Origin: an uncultured Collinsella sp.
GTDB taxonomy: Bacteria; Actinomycetota; Coriobacteriia; Coriobacteriales; Coriobacteriaceae
Reading direction: 5' to 3'
Assembly (NCBI GenBank): GCA_900544385.1
Contig: UQVD01000002.1
Location: forward strand, 1-45,058
Length of the DNA: 45,058 bases
Shown: in pieces, positions 25,682-34,073 of the stretch
Numbering within the stretch: position 1 is the first letter of the stretch
Layout: every line of letters begins with the position of its first letter
Notes under the pieces: generated by a model
Database searches by the model: none
Told to the model about the DNA's origin: nothing
What the model saw: only the letters and a program-made list of their open reading frames with translations
Position numbers and translations under genes: made by a program

Positions 25682-26707
25682 CTAGCGCGCTGCGTACTCG
25701 AGCATACGGTCGAGCGTAAGTTTTGCCTGGTCGGCAGCCTCGTCCGACACACCGATCTGCACCTCGCCCTCGCCCGTCTCCAGGCAGCGCACGAGCTTTT
25801 CGAGCGTGATGAGATCCATGTTGACGCAGGTGGGCTGCACCGCGGGGAAGTAGAACTTCTTGCCGGTGCCCTGGCAGCGGCGCTCGAGCTCGTAGAGCAC
25901 GCCGCGGACCGTCACGATAATGAACTCGCTCGCGTCGGACTCCTCGGCGTACTTGATGATGCCGGCGGTGGAGCCGATGTAGTCGGCCTCGGCCAGGACG
26001 TCGGCCTTGCACTCAGGATGCGCCAGCACGAGCGCGTCGGGGTGGGCCTCCGTCGCGTCGACGATCTGCTCGACGGTGATAATGTGATGGCGCGGGCAGT
26101 AGCCGTTGTTGAGGATGATGTGCTTTTGCGGCACCTGCTCGGCTACGAAGCGGCCCAGGTTTTGGTCGGGAATGAACAGGATATGCTGCTGCGGCAGCTC
26201 GGACACGATCTTGACGGCATTGGAGCTGGTGACGCACACGTCGCTCCAGCTCTTGATCTCGACCGTGGAGTTGACGTAGCACACCACGGCCAGGTCGTCG
26301 CCGTACTCGGCGCGCGCCGCGTCGACCGTCTCGCGCTTGACCATGTGAGCCATGGGGCAGTCCGCGCCCGGCTCGGGCAGCAGCACGGTCTTAGTGGGAT
26401 TGAGCAGCTTGGCGCTCTCGCCCATAAACTCCACGCCGCACAGCACGATGGTCCGCTGTGGCAGGCTCTTGGCGAGCTTGGCCAGGTAGAAGCTGTCGCC
26501 GACGTAATCGGCAACGGCTTGGACCTCGGGCGCCACGTAGTAGTGCGCCAGGATTACCGCGTCACGTTGGGTTTTTAGTTGCTGAATGGCCTCGACGAGT
26601 TCTGCGGGCACCAGTGCCACGCGCTCCGTTGCCGTCGTTGCCGATGCCAGGCCGGCCGCGATATCGCGTGCAAGCTCCGACGCATCCATGTTCGCGCTCT
26701 GTGCCAT
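25682..26707 (-). CDS. nadA: NadA, quinolinate synthase
   Basis: A [4Fe-4S] enzyme condensing iminoaspartate and dihydroxyacetone phosphate to quinolinate. The 341-residue product starts at ATG 26707; an in-frame TTG just before it is less likely. The three cluster Cys are visible in VLCGVEFMGE, NNGYCPRHHI and QPTCVNMD. AHYYVAPEVQAVADYVGDS is the usual first triad region. It is the promoter-proximal gene of nadA-nadB-nadC-niaR. Confidence 0.97.
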   Translation of the reverse strand: MAQSANMDASELARDIAAGLASATTATERVALVPAELVEAIQQLKTQRDAVILAHYYVAPEVQAVADYVGDSFYLAKLAKSLPQRTIVLCGVEFMGESAKLLNPTKTVLLPEPGADCPMAHMVKRETVDAARAEYGDDLAVVCYVNSTVEIKSWSDVCVTSSNAVKIVSELPQQHILFIPDQNLGRFVAEQVPQKHIILNNGYCPRHHIITVEQIVDATEAHPDALVLAHPECKADVLAEADYIGSTAGIIKYAEESDASEFIIVTVRGVLYELERRCQGTGKKFYFPAVQPTCVNMDLITLEKLVRCLETGEGEVQIGVSDEAADQAKLTLDRMLEYAAR

Positions 26708-26742
26708 CAAGGCCCCTCTCTTTTGGCGAATCTTGGGGCTTT

Positions 26743-26792
26743 AGTATGACACCTAGGTTTACAGCTGACAAGACAGCTGTAAACCTAGGTGT
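26743..26792 (-). promoter_or_regulatory. nadA promoter overlapped by a 19-bp-arm palindrome (likely NiaR operator)
   Basis: Arms 26749-26767 and 26774-26792 are perfect complements (ACACCTAGGTTTACAGCTG read from the left), with a 6-nt centre. Each arm also holds small palindromes, ACCTAGGT and CAGCTG. On the minus strand TTGTCA (26771-26766), a 17-nt spacer and CATACT (26748-26743) make a good promoter whose spacer is half of the palindrome, so a bound repressor would block polymerase. NiaR, encoded at the end of this operon, is the natural partner. Confidence 0.8.
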
Positions 26793-26998
26793 AAAGTTGA
26801 AATAAAGATTCAATCATGTGGCAGGTCCATTTTTGAACTGGCAAGCTGAGGCTAGCCGAGCTCTCGATAGCGCAGGAGGCATCTTTCGCCACCGCAATAC
26901 CGCTTGGCGCGAGTTGCACGCCGTGGGGCGCAAACGGTCCGCACCTCCGCAAGCGGCGCGTGCCCGATGTGGCAAAATCGAACTACTTAAGGGGCCGA

Positions 26999-27721
26999 AT
27001 GCTCAAGATTATTGCCTGCGACGATGACGTCGCTTTTCTAGATAGACTGCACCGAATGATCGATCGTTGGTCGACCGAGACGGGCACGGCGGTCGATGTT
27101 GCGCTCGTCACGCGCGGCGAGGACCTACTGGCCCGCCATGCCGCATCGCGCGCCGACATCATTCTGCTCGACATGATCATGCCGCTCGTCAACGGCATGG
27201 ACACCGCACGCGAATTGCGCCAGGCCGATACCGCCGTGCGCCTGGTGTTCCTCACCTCGTCGCCCGAGTTCGCACTGGAGTCCTACGAGGTCCGTGCCTT
27301 CGACTATCTGCTCAAGCCCGTGACTTACGAACGCCTGGCGCAGTTACTCGACGAGCTTTCGAGCATGCGCCCGGCGGCAACCGACGAGCTCGTGATCAAA
27401 ACGTCCTTTGGCTACCACGCCCTGCGCCTGTCCGACATCGAATATGCCGAGGCGCGCAACAAGCACGTGGTCTTCCACCTGCGCGACGGACGCGATATCG
27501 AGGCACTCGAGTCGTTCCGCAGCGTCGAGGACCGCTTGGAGCAAAACGCGGTCTTCTTTAAATGCCACCGCAGCTACCAGGTCAACCTGCGCAATATCGA
27601 TCACTTTGACCGCACGGACATCGTCATGCGCTCGGGCGCTTGCATCCCGCTTTCGCGCAGCTGCAAGCAGGGATTCCAAGACGCCTACTTTGCGGTGCGC
27701 TTTGAGGGTGGAAGACACTGA
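26999..27721 (+). CDS. LytTR-family response regulator (AgrA/LytR type)
   Basis: A 240-residue regulator with receiver domain (about 1-120; acidic CDDD at 7-10, phospho-Asp58 in ILLDMIMPL, Lys in LLKPVTY) and a C-terminal LytTR DNA-binding domain (about 135-235; ARNKHVVFHLRDG, KCHRSYQVNLRNID). Start ATG at 26999 follows AAGGGG; the longer frame to 26960 has no site. Its stop overlaps the kinase start (TGATG), so the two are coupled. No peptide-pheromone gene or exporter is next to it. Confidence 0.93.
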   Translation: MLKIIACDDDVAFLDRLHRMIDRWSTETGTAVDVALVTRGEDLLARHAASRADIILLDMIMPLVNGMDTARELRQADTAVRLVFLTSSPEFALESYEVRAFDYLLKPVTYERLAQLLDELSSMRPAATDELVIKTSFGYHALRLSDIEYAEARNKHVVFHLRDGRDIEALESFRSVEDRLEQNAVFFKCHRSYQVNLRNIDHFDRTDIVMRSGACIPLSRSCKQGFQDAYFAVRFEGGRH

Positions 27722-28998
27722 TGGTCTCCTCGGTCGAAATGATCCTTTGGGCAATCCACCACGCCACGACGTTGCTCTTTGGCGTCTTTGCCTCGGCGGC
27801 GCTGTGCGGTATCGAGATCAACCGGCGTCATGCGCTTGAACTGGTGCTGGTCGGCGCCGTAACCGGATGCGCATTTGGCCTCGCCAATGCCGTCGGCGGA
27901 GAGCTTTTCGCCCGCCAGGTATATCCGCTCGTCGTGCATCTGCCGCTCATCATCTATTTGTGCGCGCGCTACCGCCTGAGCCCGCTGCTTGCCGTGCTCG
28001 GCATTACGAGTGCCTATCTGAGCTGCCAGTTCAGCAATTGGATGGGCATCGCCGCCTTTGCCGCAACCGATTCGCAGATCGCGTACTATCTGGCGCGCAT
28101 CGCGACCACACTCGCCGTCTTTGCCGTCCTGTTGCATTGGGCCGGCGACATCGGTCCACGCTTGGCGATTAAAAGCACCACCGAGCTGGGCATCCTTTTA
28201 ATCCTGCCGCTCGTCTATTACGTCTTTGACTATGCCACCAACGTCTACACCACGCTGTTCCACTCGGGCTCGGTGGTAACGGTTGAGTTTTTGGCATTTG
28301 CGCTCTGTGCCTTCTATCTTATGTTTCTTGCCGTTTACCTGCGCGAATACGAAGAAAAGGAAACCGCCGAGCGAGAGCGCTGGATGCTCGAAACCCGCGA
28401 CAGCGCCGCCATCAAAGAGCTCGAGGCTTGGCGTCAATCTGGGCGCGAGCTGTCGATTCTTCGCCACGATATGCGCCACTTCCTACGCGGCCTGGCCGCT
28501 TTAATTGAGGAGGGCCACACCGACGAGGCGCTCAAACGCATCGATGAACTCTGCGAAGCCGGCGATCGCACCGCCGTACGCCGCTTCTGCGCCAACGAGA
28601 CCGTTAACATCGCGCTTTCGTCATTTAACTCGGATATCAATAGAAACGGCATTACCGCCAACCTGCGCGCCGCCGTACCCGAAACCATCCACGTAGGTGA
28701 CGCCGACCTGTTTAGCGTGCTCTCAAATGCCTTGGAAAACGCTATCACCGCCGCGAGCGCCGCGCCCCAGGGAAAGCGATTCGTCGACTTTGACCTGCGA
28801 TTAGAGGACGGCCAGCTGCTGCTGTTAGTTTCCAACACGTTTGACCGCGCGCCGCGCATGGTCGACGGCATGCCCGTGACCCGGCATGCGGGCCACGGCT
28901 TTGGCACCAAGAGCATCAAACTTGCCGTGGAGCGCATGAACGGCAACTGTCAGTTCCGCATTAACGACGATCGGTTTGAGCTGCGCGCTGTGATGTAG
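27721..28998 (+). CDS. GHKL sensor histidine kinase (AgrC-like)
   Basis: A 425-residue kinase. About six hydrophobic spans fill residues 1-210 and form the sensor. A helical linker (about 210-245) leads to the phospho-acceptor His near 249 in ILRHDMRHFLRG. The ATPase domain has the N box (NALENAITAA) and G box (GHGFGTKSIKLAVE). This layout, with a LytTR regulator, is typical of systems that sense peptides or wall stress, but the signal is unknown. The 64 nt after the stop show no terminator before the convergent 29063 gene. Confidence 0.92.
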   Translation: MVSSVEMILWAIHHATTLLFGVFASAALCGIEINRRHALELVLVGAVTGCAFGLANAVGGELFARQVYPLVVHLPLIIYLCARYRLSPLLAVLGITSAYLSCQFSNWMGIAAFAATDSQIAYYLARIATTLAVFAVLLHWAGDIGPRLAIKSTTELGILLILPLVYYVFDYATNVYTTLFHSGSVVTVEFLAFALCAFYLMFLAVYLREYEEKETAERERWMLETRDSAAIKELEAWRQSGRELSILRHDMRHFLRGLAALIEEGHTDEALKRIDELCEAGDRTAVRRFCANETVNIALSSFNSDINRNGITANLRAAVPETIHVGDADLFSVLSNALENAITAASAAPQGKRFVDFDLRLEDGQLLLLVSNTFDRAPRMVDGMPVTRHAGHGFGTKSIKLAVERMNGNCQFRINDDRFELRAVM

Positions 28999-29062
28999 AA
29001 GTGCGGCGCCGATCTCGCGGCGTGTCTTGCCCGCCAGGCAATCGCTCACCGGCGCCAATCCG

Positions 29063-29638
29063 CTACAGCGGAGCGGCCGCCGGGGTCAGCTGCTTGATGT
29101 ATGCCCACATGCGCTGCTTGGCGGCTTTGTCAGTGAGCGCCGCCTCAAAACCGTCGAGCGCGAGCACGCGGCGACCCTGCACATGGGCGACCAAGCCGGG
29201 CTTGAGCATGGCGGTGTCGAAGTCATCGATCGCCACGAGCATATCGGCGTAGGTCTCGCGCATGGCGTCAGCCGCGTTGTTGTCGAGCAGTAGCACCGCC
29301 TCGGGGTCCAAAGCCTCAAGCGCCTCACGGAACAGCTCGCACGGCAGAGTCTCGCCCACCGCGACCGCTCCGTCACCCACGCCGGCGACGCTTGCCAGCA
29401 CGCAAAAATCCTCGGGCGCGTAGCCGATGGCCCCAAGCGCCTTGCGCAACGCCGCGCCATCCGGGCCGGCGGCAAGCTCGCCACCCGAACGCTCGGCCTC
29501 ATCCAAATCGCCTTTGACCAGCACGATCGGCGAGCACGCGTTGCCCACAATACGCACGCCACGGACCGCGAGCGATGCGAGCTCCTGCTCGGTCGCCTGG
29601 GCGATGGCTTCTTTTTTCTGGCTTTGTGACGTGGGCAT
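29063..29638 (-). CDS. Hypothetical protein, perhaps a degenerate uracil-DNA-glycosylase fold
   Basis: Start ATG at 29638 has GGAGAG five bases upstream, giving 191 residues. The order of motifs loosely follows the type 4/5 uracil-DNA glycosylases: a beta strand then GGELAAGPDGAALRKALGAI (compare G-pF-G-aG-lL), AVLLLDNNAADAM, and a final helix AKQRMWAYIKQL. The catalytic Asp/Glu and the HPS motif are not visible, so it would be inactive as a glycosylase. This is inference from pattern only; otherwise the family is unknown. Convergent with the kinase and divergent from trxA. Confidence 0.7.
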   Translation of the reverse strand: MPTSQSQKKEAIAQATEQELASLAVRGVRIVGNACSPIVLVKGDLDEAERSGGELAAGPDGAALRKALGAIGYAPEDFCVLASVAGVGDGAVAVGETLPCELFREALEALDPEAVLLLDNNAADAMRETYADMLVAIDDFDTAMLKPGLVAHVQGRRVLALDGFEAALTDKAAKQRMWAYIKQLTPAAAPL

Positions 29639-29678
29639 GCGCTCTCCAATCGTTTGCGTGCCCACCATTATATAAAAG

Positions 29679-29711
29679 AGCCGCCCGCGAGTGGTTGCTT
29701 TGCGGGCGGCT
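29679..29711 (-). terminator. Hairpin upstream of the 29638 and trxA genes
   Basis: AGCCGCCCGC (29679-29688) pairs with GCGGGCGGCT (29702-29711), 13-nt loop, followed on the minus strand by CTTTTAT. It lies in a divergent gap, so as a terminator it would stop antisense transcripts or sit in the 5' leader of the 29638 gene. Confidence 0.45.
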
Positions 29712-29774
29712 GGGTATAAGCACGGTCGTACTGAGTTTTACGCGGCCGAGCCGCGTCGCATTATGGAGGTCACC

Positions 29775-30095
29775 ATGGCTGACATTAATCAGATTACCCC
29801 CGAGAACTTCGATTCCATCGTTAACGACAGCCTGCCCGTGCTGGTCGATTTTTGGGCACCGTGGTGCGGGCCCTGTCGATCCCTCTCGCCCATCGTTGAC
29901 GAGGTTGCCGATGAGCTGGCGGGCAAGCTTGCCGTTGCCAAATGCAACGTCGACGACAACCAGGACCTGGCCATGAAGTATGGCGTCATGAGCATCCCCA
30001 CGCTGATTGTGTTTAAGAACGGCGAGGAGATTGACCGCTCGGTTGGCGCTCTGCCCAAGGCGAGGCTGCAGGCGCTGCTGGAGAAGCATCTGTAA
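29775..30095 (+). CDS. trxA: Thioredoxin
   Basis: A 106-residue cytosolic disulfide reductase. The active site FWAPWCGPC is at 26-34 and the cis-Pro loop is SIPTL. Length is typical. Start ATG at 29775 has GGAGGT upstream. No thioredoxin reductase gene is close by; it appears monocistronic and is followed by a terminator. Confidence 0.96.
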   Translation: MADINQITPENFDSIVNDSLPVLVDFWAPWCGPCRSLSPIVDEVADELAGKLAVAKCNVDDNQDLAMKYGVMSIPTLIVFKNGEEIDRSVGALPKARLQALLEKHL

Positions 30096-30216
30096 TACGC
30101 TTGTTACATGTTGCCGTCTGCCTGCCGTCCATGAGCGCTTTTACGCCGCTCGCCGGACTTCTGAATGCACCGAGTGCAACCACGGATAGTATGGTAGTCA
30201 CAAACAGCCCCCAGTG

Positions 30217-30254
30217 AACGGGTGCGGGTCGCACAGACTCGTACCCGTTTTCTT
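30217..30254 (+). terminator. Terminator in the trxA-30327 gap
   Basis: AACGGGT (30217-30223) pairs with ACCCGTT (30243-30249), with two further short CG/GT pairings inside, followed by TTCTT. The rest of the 231-nt gap has no gene; the region after 30255 should carry the promoter for the 82-aa gene and nikR. Confidence 0.65.
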
Positions 30255-30326
30255 ATGCAGCTGCGCGCAGAGCGGGCGTAGTAAAATCTGAACCACTGAA
30301 CTGCCCCATACAAAAGGAGATTTCCC

Positions 30327-30575
30327 ATGCATGATGTTGGAATGAACATGAGCCAGCTTGCCATGAGCGTCAAGCAGGTCGACGACACCATCGAGCTCGC
30401 TCACGAGTGGAGCCATCAGCTGCTGCATGCGACCGAGAATTTTGACATGGAGCGCATCGGCGCCAAGCTCGAGGCCGCCATGGCCGCGCTCCACGAGGCG
30501 CATGACGCGCTCGAGGGCTACGAGGAAGCCATCGAGGCCGACCACAACTCCGTCGGCTCCGTGAAGCTGGTGTAA
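30327..30575 (+). CDS. Hypothetical helical protein cotranscribed with nikR, 82 aa
   Basis: ATG at 30327 follows AAAAGGAGA, a strong site. The product is all-helical in pattern, acidic, with eight His spread along it (MHDV, LAHEWSHQLLHATE, ALHEAHDAL, ADHNSV) and no Cys or hydrophobic span. It ends one base before the GTG of nikR, so the two share a transcript. The His content and partner suggest a metal link, but no known family is recognised. Confidence 0.75.
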   Translation: MHDVGMNMSQLAMSVKQVDDTIELAHEWSHQLLHATENFDMERIGAKLEAAMAALHEAHDALEGYEEAIEADHNSVGSVKLV

Positions 30576-30576
30576 G

Positions 30577-31089
30577 GTGGCCGAACACGAGCACTGTTGC
30601 GAGTACGAGCACGAGCATCCGCACGGGGCGGACGGTGACGCGGGCTGCCACTGTAGTGGCTCCGGCTCCGAGCTGGTCCGTTTTTCGGTTACCGCACCCG
30701 ACGACCTGCTGCGCCGTTTTGACGAGCAGATCGCGCGCCGCGGCGACGTGGCCAACCGCTCCGAGGCCGTGCGCGATTTGATTCGCGCCTCGATCGCCAA
30801 AGAGCAGATGCGCACGCCCGATGAGCACGTTATCGGGTCGCTCACCATGATCTACGACCATCACACCGGCGATCTGACGCGCCGCCTGGACGAGGTGCAG
30901 CACGACTACACCGACGAGATCGTATCGACGATGCACGTGCATTTGGATCACCACAACTGCTTGGAAATCCTGGCACTCAAGGGTCGCGGCGAGCGCGTCT
31001 ACGAACTAGCCGACCGCCTGCTGGGCCTGCGCGGCGTTAAGCACGGCGAGCTCACGTGCGCCGCCACCAAGCAGAGCCTGGGGCTGTAG
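30577..31089 (+). CDS. nikR: NikR nickel-responsive regulator with His/Cys-rich N-terminal tail
   Basis: Residues 33-75 are the ribbon-helix-helix (VRFSVTAPDDLLRRF, NRSEAVRDLIR), and 85-165 the ACT-like nickel domain. The high-affinity ligands are present with exact family spacing: His109, His120, His122 and Cys128 (E. coli His76, 87, 89 and Cys95). Unusual is the first 30 residues, with His at 4, 6, 12, 14, 16, 25 and Cys at 7, 8, 24, 26, a likely extra metal site. The GTG start is required to give this tail; a shorter protein would lack a good site. It lies just upstream of hypF, fitting nickel control for hydrogenase maturation. Confidence 0.93.
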   Translation: MAEHEHCCEYEHEHPHGADGDAGCHCSGSGSELVRFSVTAPDDLLRRFDEQIARRGDVANRSEAVRDLIRASIAKEQMRTPDEHVIGSLTMIYDHHTGDLTRRLDEVQHDYTDEIVSTMHVHLDHHNCLEILALKGRGERVYELADRLLGLRGVKHGELTCAATKQSLGL

Positions 31090-31112
31090 CGGGATTTCCC
31101 GCAGCGCACCTG

Positions 31113-31183
31113 CCAAATAGGGACAGGTTTGTTTTGGCAGGTTTAGAAGTTTTACCTACCAAAATAAACCTGTCCCTTTTTGG
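31113..31183. repeat. Long inverted repeat, nikR-hypF gap
   Basis: From 31113 (CCAAATAGGGACAGGTTT) to 31183 the two halves pair over about 28 bp with a few mismatches; the right arm has ACCTACCAAAATAAACCTG. It could end nikR transcription, with T-rich stretches in the right arm. A related piece (CCGTCCCTTTTTGGTAGGTT) lies at about 38985-39004, so this is another intergenic repeat family. Confidence 0.75.
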
Positions 31184-31206
31184 TCGGTTTTGATGAGGGG
31201 TGTCGC

Positions 31207-33678
31207 ATGCGGCATGTGCATATTCATGTGACGGGCATTGTGCAGGGCGTTGGCATGCGACCGTTTGTGTATCGCGAGGCCATGGCACATGGCATTTGTG
31301 GATGGGTGCTCAATGCGGGCGACGGCGTGCATATCGAGGCGCACGCTTTGGCCGATGCGCTCGATGCTTTTGTTGCCGCGCTTTCTGAGCATGCGCCTGC
31401 GGCAGCTCGCGTTGAGCGAGTCGATATTGCGGATTTGGAGCCTGGCGGCTGGAGCGCTGCCGATGAGCAGGGCTTTCACATTGTGGCGTCGCAGGACCAG
31501 ACCGCGCACACGACGCTCGTCTCGCCCGATATCGCCACCTGTGACGATTGCCTGCGCGAGTTGTTCGATCCCGCCGACCGACGCTATCACTACCCCTTTA
31601 TCAACTGCACTAATTGCGGCCCACGCTTTACCATCATCCGATCGCTGCCTTATGACCGAGCGGCCACGTCGATGGATTGTTTTCCCATGTGTCCCAAGTG
31701 CGCTGCGGAGTATGTCGACCCACTCGACCGGCGTTTTCACGCGCAGCCCGATGCCTGCTTTGATTGCGGGCCGCATATTACGTGGCGCGAGGCTGTAAAC
31801 GGCAATGCGTGCGGGAATTCGTCCGCGACACCGGCCGTCGGCACCACACGCGAGGCCAGCGACGCTATCATCGAGCGCTGCGTTGAGCTGCTGGCCAGCG
31901 GTGGCATCGTCGCCATCAAGGGCCTGGGCGGATTCCATCTAGCCTGTGACGCTGCCAACGAGCAGGCGGTGGCCGAGTTGCGCCGTCGCAAACGCCGCAG
32001 CAACAAACCACTTGCCGTCATGGTACGTAGTCTTGCTGATACCGAGCGCCTGTGTCATATCGACGATGCTGAACGCGATCTGCTCGCTGGCAGTATCCGC
32101 CCCATCGTGCTGCTGCGCCGGCGCACTGTTAGCGAGGACAACGACGGTTCCCCCGACATCCTCGCCCTCGCGCCATCTGTCGCGCACGACCTGCCCGAGC
32201 TCGGCGTCATGCTCCCCTATACGCCGCTTCAACATCTGTTGCTTGCCGCGGCAGAAGTCTGCGGTATGCACGCGCTCGTCATGACCAGCGGAAACCTGAG
32301 CGAAGAACCCATCGAGACCGACGACGACCTTGCCTGGGAACACCTCGTTGCCGCCGGCATCGCCGACGCGTTGCTCGGTAACGACCGCGCGATTCTCTCG
32401 CGCTATGACGATTCCGTGGTGCGCATGGTCGACGGCGCCGTTATGCCCGTGCGCCGCGCTCGGGGATATGCACCCCAGCCGCTGCCGTTGCCGGCGCTCG
32501 ACGGCGCTCCGTCCTGCGTGCTCGCCTGCGGGCCACAACAAAAGGCCACGATTGCGCTCACACGTGAAGGGACGAACGGCGAGGCGCCCTGTTTTGTGTC
32601 GCAGCATATCGGCGATGTTGAAAACGGCGGGACCTTCGATGCCTGGAACGCCGCGCGCACGCGCTTGGAAGATCTCTTTGATTTGGCGCCCGCCGCCTTG
32701 GCCTGCGATGTACACCCCAGCTATCTATCGGGCCAGTGGGCGCGCGAGCAGGCGCGAAAATGCAATCTGCCGCTCGTCGAGGTGCAGCACCATCATGCGC
32801 ATATCGCGAGCGTAATGGCCGAGGCCATCGCCGCGGGCCAGCTTACAACCGACGCGCGCGTCCTTGGCATCGCCTTTGACGGCACCGGCGCCGGCACCGA
32901 TGGGACCATTTGGGGCGGCGAGTTTCTTGTTGCCAGCCTTGGCGGCTTTGAACGCGCCGCGCATTTGCGCACCTGGGCGCTTCCCGGTGGCGCGGCATCC
33001 GTACACGATGCCCGCCGCAACGCCTTTGCCCTGCTCAGCGAGCTCGGCCTGCTCGAGCACCCAGGAGCCGCGGGGCTCTTGAACAGTCTTGACGAGCAAA
33101 CGCGCAGCATAACGGCAACGATGATTGAGCGCGGCATCAACAGTCCGCGCACCAGCAGCATGGGTCGTCTGTTTGATGCCGCAGCCGCGATTTTGGGCAT
33201 TTGCGGCCAGGCGACCTACGAGGGCGAACCCGCCATCGAGCTCGAAGCCGCCGCCTGGCGTGCGCTGGACAGCGAAATCGCCCGTTTTCCCGACGACAAC
33301 GCCGGCTATTCCACATCTGACCCATCGCGGCTGGACGGCCCCGATGTTCTGGACCAGAAAGCACTCTTTGAGGCACTTTTGGGAGGAATTGAAGCCGGAG
33401 CGTCCGCCGACAGGCTCGCACTCGACTTCCATGTCGCCGTCGCGCGCTCCTCGGCGCGCATCGCCAGCGAAATCTGTGTGCACGAGGGCATCGACACCGT
33501 CGCGCTCTCGGGCGGCGTGTTCATGAACCGACTTCTGCTTCAGCTCCTCACCCGCGAGCTCAAAAGCGCAGGCCTTACTGTCCTTGTCCCCCACACCGTG
33601 CCCGTCAATGACGGCTGCATCGCCTACGGTCAGGCGGCGGTCGCAAGCGCTCGTCTTGCGCAGATTGCATCACAGTAG
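31207..33678 (+). CDS. hypF: HypF, carbamoyltransferase of hydrogenase maturation
   Basis: Uses carbamoyl phosphate to make the cyanide ligands of the NiFe(CN)2CO site, handing the carbamoyl group to HypE. The 823 residues cover: acylphosphatase domain (1-92, GIVQGVGMRPFVYREA); two zinc fingers (Cys112, 115, 134, 137 and Cys162, 165, 184, 187); a YrdC-like domain (about 205-395); and a Kae1-like domain (about 430-820) with VQHHHAHIASVMAE, DGTGAGTDGTIWGGEF and SGGVFMNRLLL. Start ATG at 31207 has GAGGGG upstream. First gene of the hypF-C-D-E run. Confidence 0.97.
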   Translation: MRHVHIHVTGIVQGVGMRPFVYREAMAHGICGWVLNAGDGVHIEAHALADALDAFVAALSEHAPAAARVERVDIADLEPGGWSAADEQGFHIVASQDQTAHTTLVSPDIATCDDCLRELFDPADRRYHYPFINCTNCGPRFTIIRSLPYDRAATSMDCFPMCPKCAAEYVDPLDRRFHAQPDACFDCGPHITWREAVNGNACGNSSATPAVGTTREASDAIIERCVELLASGGIVAIKGLGGFHLACDAANEQAVAELRRRKRRSNKPLAVMVRSLADTERLCHIDDAERDLLAGSIRPIVLLRRRTVSEDNDGSPDILALAPSVAHDLPELGVMLPYTPLQHLLLAAAEVCGMHALVMTSGNLSEEPIETDDDLAWEHLVAAGIADALLGNDRAILSRYDDSVVRMVDGAVMPVRRARGYAPQPLPLPALDGAPSCVLACGPQQKATIALTREGTNGEAPCFVSQHIGDVENGGTFDAWNAARTRLEDLFDLAPAALACDVHPSYLSGQWAREQARKCNLPLVEVQHHHAHIASVMAEAIAAGQLTTDARVLGIAFDGTGAGTDGTIWGGEFLVASLGGFERAAHLRTWALPGGAASVHDARRNAFALLSELGLLEHPGAAGLLNSLDEQTRSITATMIERGINSPRTSSMGRLFDAAAAILGICGQATYEGEPAIELEAAAWRALDSEIARFPDDNAGYSTSDPSRLDGPDVLDQKALFEALLGGIEAGASADRLALDFHVAVARSSARIASEICVHEGIDTVALSGGVFMNRLLLQLLTRELKSAGLTVLVPHTVPVNDGCIAYGQAAVASARLAQIASQ

Positions 33679-33812
33679 CTCGCCCTCGCACCCCACCGCG
33701 CCCAGCCGTCTCACAGGCGTAACGCGTTTGCCCGCGAACCCCACGAGCGCTACCATCAACTGATGGATTATTGAGCGCCTATCCAGCGCAAAGCGTATAA
33801 AAGGGGAACATT

Positions 33813-34073
33813 ATGTGCCTTGCCGTTCCCGGTAAAGTAGTCAAACGCGACGATGGCCTCAAGGCCGCCGTCGACATGATGGGCATCGAGCGCCCCGTGT
33901 CGCTACGACTCGTGCCGACGGCGCAGGTTGGCGACTATATTCTCGTACACGCCGGCTTTGGCATCCAGATCGTCGACGAGCAGGTAGCGCAAGAAACGCT
34001 CGAGCTCGTTAATGCCATGACCGAACTGGCCGAAGAAGACCAACTGGCCAGCAACCCGGCCGAGGCATACTAG
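33813..34073 (+). CDS. hypC: HypC, hydrogenase assembly chaperone
   Basis: An 86-residue chaperone that, with HypD, carries the Fe(CN)2CO unit to the hydrogenase large subunit. It starts MCLAVPGKVV; the essential Cys2 is present. ATG at 33813 follows AAGGGGA. Its stop overlaps the hypD start. It lies 134 nt after hypF in a gap with no recognisable feature. Confidence 0.96.
   Translation: MCLAVPGKVVKRDDGLKAAVDMMGIERPVSLRLVPTAQVGDYILVHAGFGIQIVDEQVAQETLELVNAMTELAEEDQLASNPAEAY

Noticed and set aside
26818..26998. A signal-peptide gene or pheromone for the LytTR/GHKL pair
   Set aside because: The only frame starts with GTG without a ribosome site, and its product has no leader or Gly-Gly-type processing site.
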